Shown one piece after another: positions 22,847-23,319 of a stretch of 23,319 nucleotides of DNA (positions are counted from its first letter, which is position 1; every line of letters begins with the position of its first letter). The notes below the pieces were generated by a model. It did no database searches, had not been told where the DNA came from, and was given only the letters and a program-made list of their open reading frames with translations. The translations under genes and the position numbers were made by a program. This DNA is from SCSIO-59966 sp046566185 (GTDB taxonomy: Bacteria; Actinomycetota; Actinomycetes; Actinomycetales; SCSIO-59966): positions 1-23,319 of the forward strand of contig JBKHXE010000106.1 of the NCBI GenBank assembly GCA_046566185.1, read 5' to 3'.

Positions 22847-23319
22847 GTGACGGCCTACCTCGACCACGCGGCGACCACGCCGATGCTGCCCGAGGCCGTG
22901 GCCGCGATGACGGTCGAGCTGGCCGCCGTGGGCAACGCCTCGTCGCTGCACACCTCCGGTCGTCGCCGCCGTCGCGTCGTGGAGGAGTCGCGCGAGCTGC
23001 TCGCCAGCGCGCTCGGCGCCCGGCCCAGCGAGGTCGTGCTCACCGCGGGCGGCACCGAGTCGGACAACCTCGCCGTCAAGGGCCTGTTCTGGGCCCGCCG
23101 CGAGCAGGACCCGCGTCGTCGCCGCATCCTGGCCAGCGCCGTCGAGCACCACGCCGTCACCGACGCCCTCGAGTGGCTCGCCGAGCACGAGGGCGCCGAC
23201 GTGGTCACGGTGCCGGTGGACGACGTGGGGCGAGTCGACCTCGACGCGCTGCGGGCCGCTCTTGCCGCGGACCCGCAGTCCGTCGCGCTCGTCACCGTCA
23301 TGTGGGCGAACAACGAGGT
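22847..23319 (+). CDS. Cysteine desulfurase, IscS/NifS class (5' part, runs off the window)
   Basis: This PLP enzyme removes sulfur from cysteine for Fe-S clusters or tRNA thiolation. 157 residues are visible. The N-terminus YLDHAATTPM (4-13), NASSLHTSGR (30-39), the phosphate-binding GGTESDNLAVKG (68-79), VEHHAV (99-104, with the cofactor-stacking His) and TVMWANNE (150-157) are all class-V aminotransferase/desulfurase signatures. The PLP lysine and the catalytic cysteine loop lie beyond the window edge, so class I versus class II cannot be confirmed from the active-site loop, although the N-terminal motifs are of the NifS/IscS type. The GTG at 22847 is set by the -10 hexamer 8 bases upstream. 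In several actinobacteria an etfBA pair is followed by a desulfurase and then mnmA, so a role in tRNA 2-thiouridine synthesis is plausible but not visible here. Confidence 0.93.
   Translation, partial: MTAYLDHAATTPMLPEAVAAMTVELAAVGNASSLHTSGRRRRRVVEESRELLASALGARPSEVVLTAGGTESDNLAVKGLFWARREQDPRRRRILASAVEHHAVTDALEWLAEHEGADVVTVPVDDVGRVDLDALRAALAADPQSVALVTVMWANNE

Overview
The window is very GC-rich and is packed with actinobacterial gene families: a complete GlgE-pathway cluster, a YbjN-domain protein, a thioredoxin-TPR protein preceded by a lipoprotein, and an etfBA pair followed by a cysteine desulfurase. Codons end overwhelmingly in G or C, and many genes start with GTG and lack a Shine-Dalgarno sequence. 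An actinobacterium, probably of the Micrococcales and perhaps Cellulomonas-like, fits best. The genus is a guess from gene content, not a measurement. I see no mobile element, tRNA, rRNA, CRISPR array or sign of horizontal transfer. No stretch above 300 bases lacks a gene.

Layout. (1) 1-1242, minus: 5' part of a secreted beta-propeller protein. (2) 1355-3619, plus: a MarR regulator and the large subunit of a B12-dependent acyl-CoA mutase whose substrate-contact residues (F84, Q202) point to isobutyryl-CoA mutase rather than methylmalonyl-CoA mutase. (3) 3722-6351, plus: a tight module of a two-TM membrane protein, a lipoprotein and a thioredoxin-TPR (YbbN-like) protein. (4) 6361-13721, minus: the operon glgE-treS-mak-glgB. 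(5) 13889-16447, plus: the glucan phosphorylase glgP, divergent from glgE. (6) 16457-18634, minus: the debranching enzyme glgX, convergent with glgP. (7) 18697-19992, plus: a YbjN-domain protein and an enoyl-CoA hydratase. (8) 20046-20688, minus: a CspA-type cold shock protein and a 73-residue Tudor/CarD-like protein. (9) 20938-23319, plus: etfB, etfA and the 5' part of a cysteine desulfurase.

How the genes work together. The 12-kb carbohydrate block encodes both sides of alpha-glucan metabolism. TreS converts trehalose to maltose, Mak phosphorylates it to maltose-1-phosphate, GlgE polymerises that into alpha-1,4-glucan and GlgB branches it. GlgP and GlgX dismantle the polymer. The acyl-CoA mutase, enoyl-CoA hydratase and electron-transfer flavoprotein point to branched-chain or fatty acyl-CoA catabolism, but they lie in separate transcription units.

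Regulatory reading. The most distinctive feature is transcriptional layout rather than a new enzyme system. Many genes carry a TANNNT-like -10 hexamer 6-8 bases before the start codon (leaderless transcripts), and two of these hexamers reuse the stop codon of the gene before. Palindromes sit exactly inside the promoter spacers of the mutase gene and of etfB, around the -10 of cspA, and between glgE and glgP. I did not find a clearly undescribed multi-gene system.
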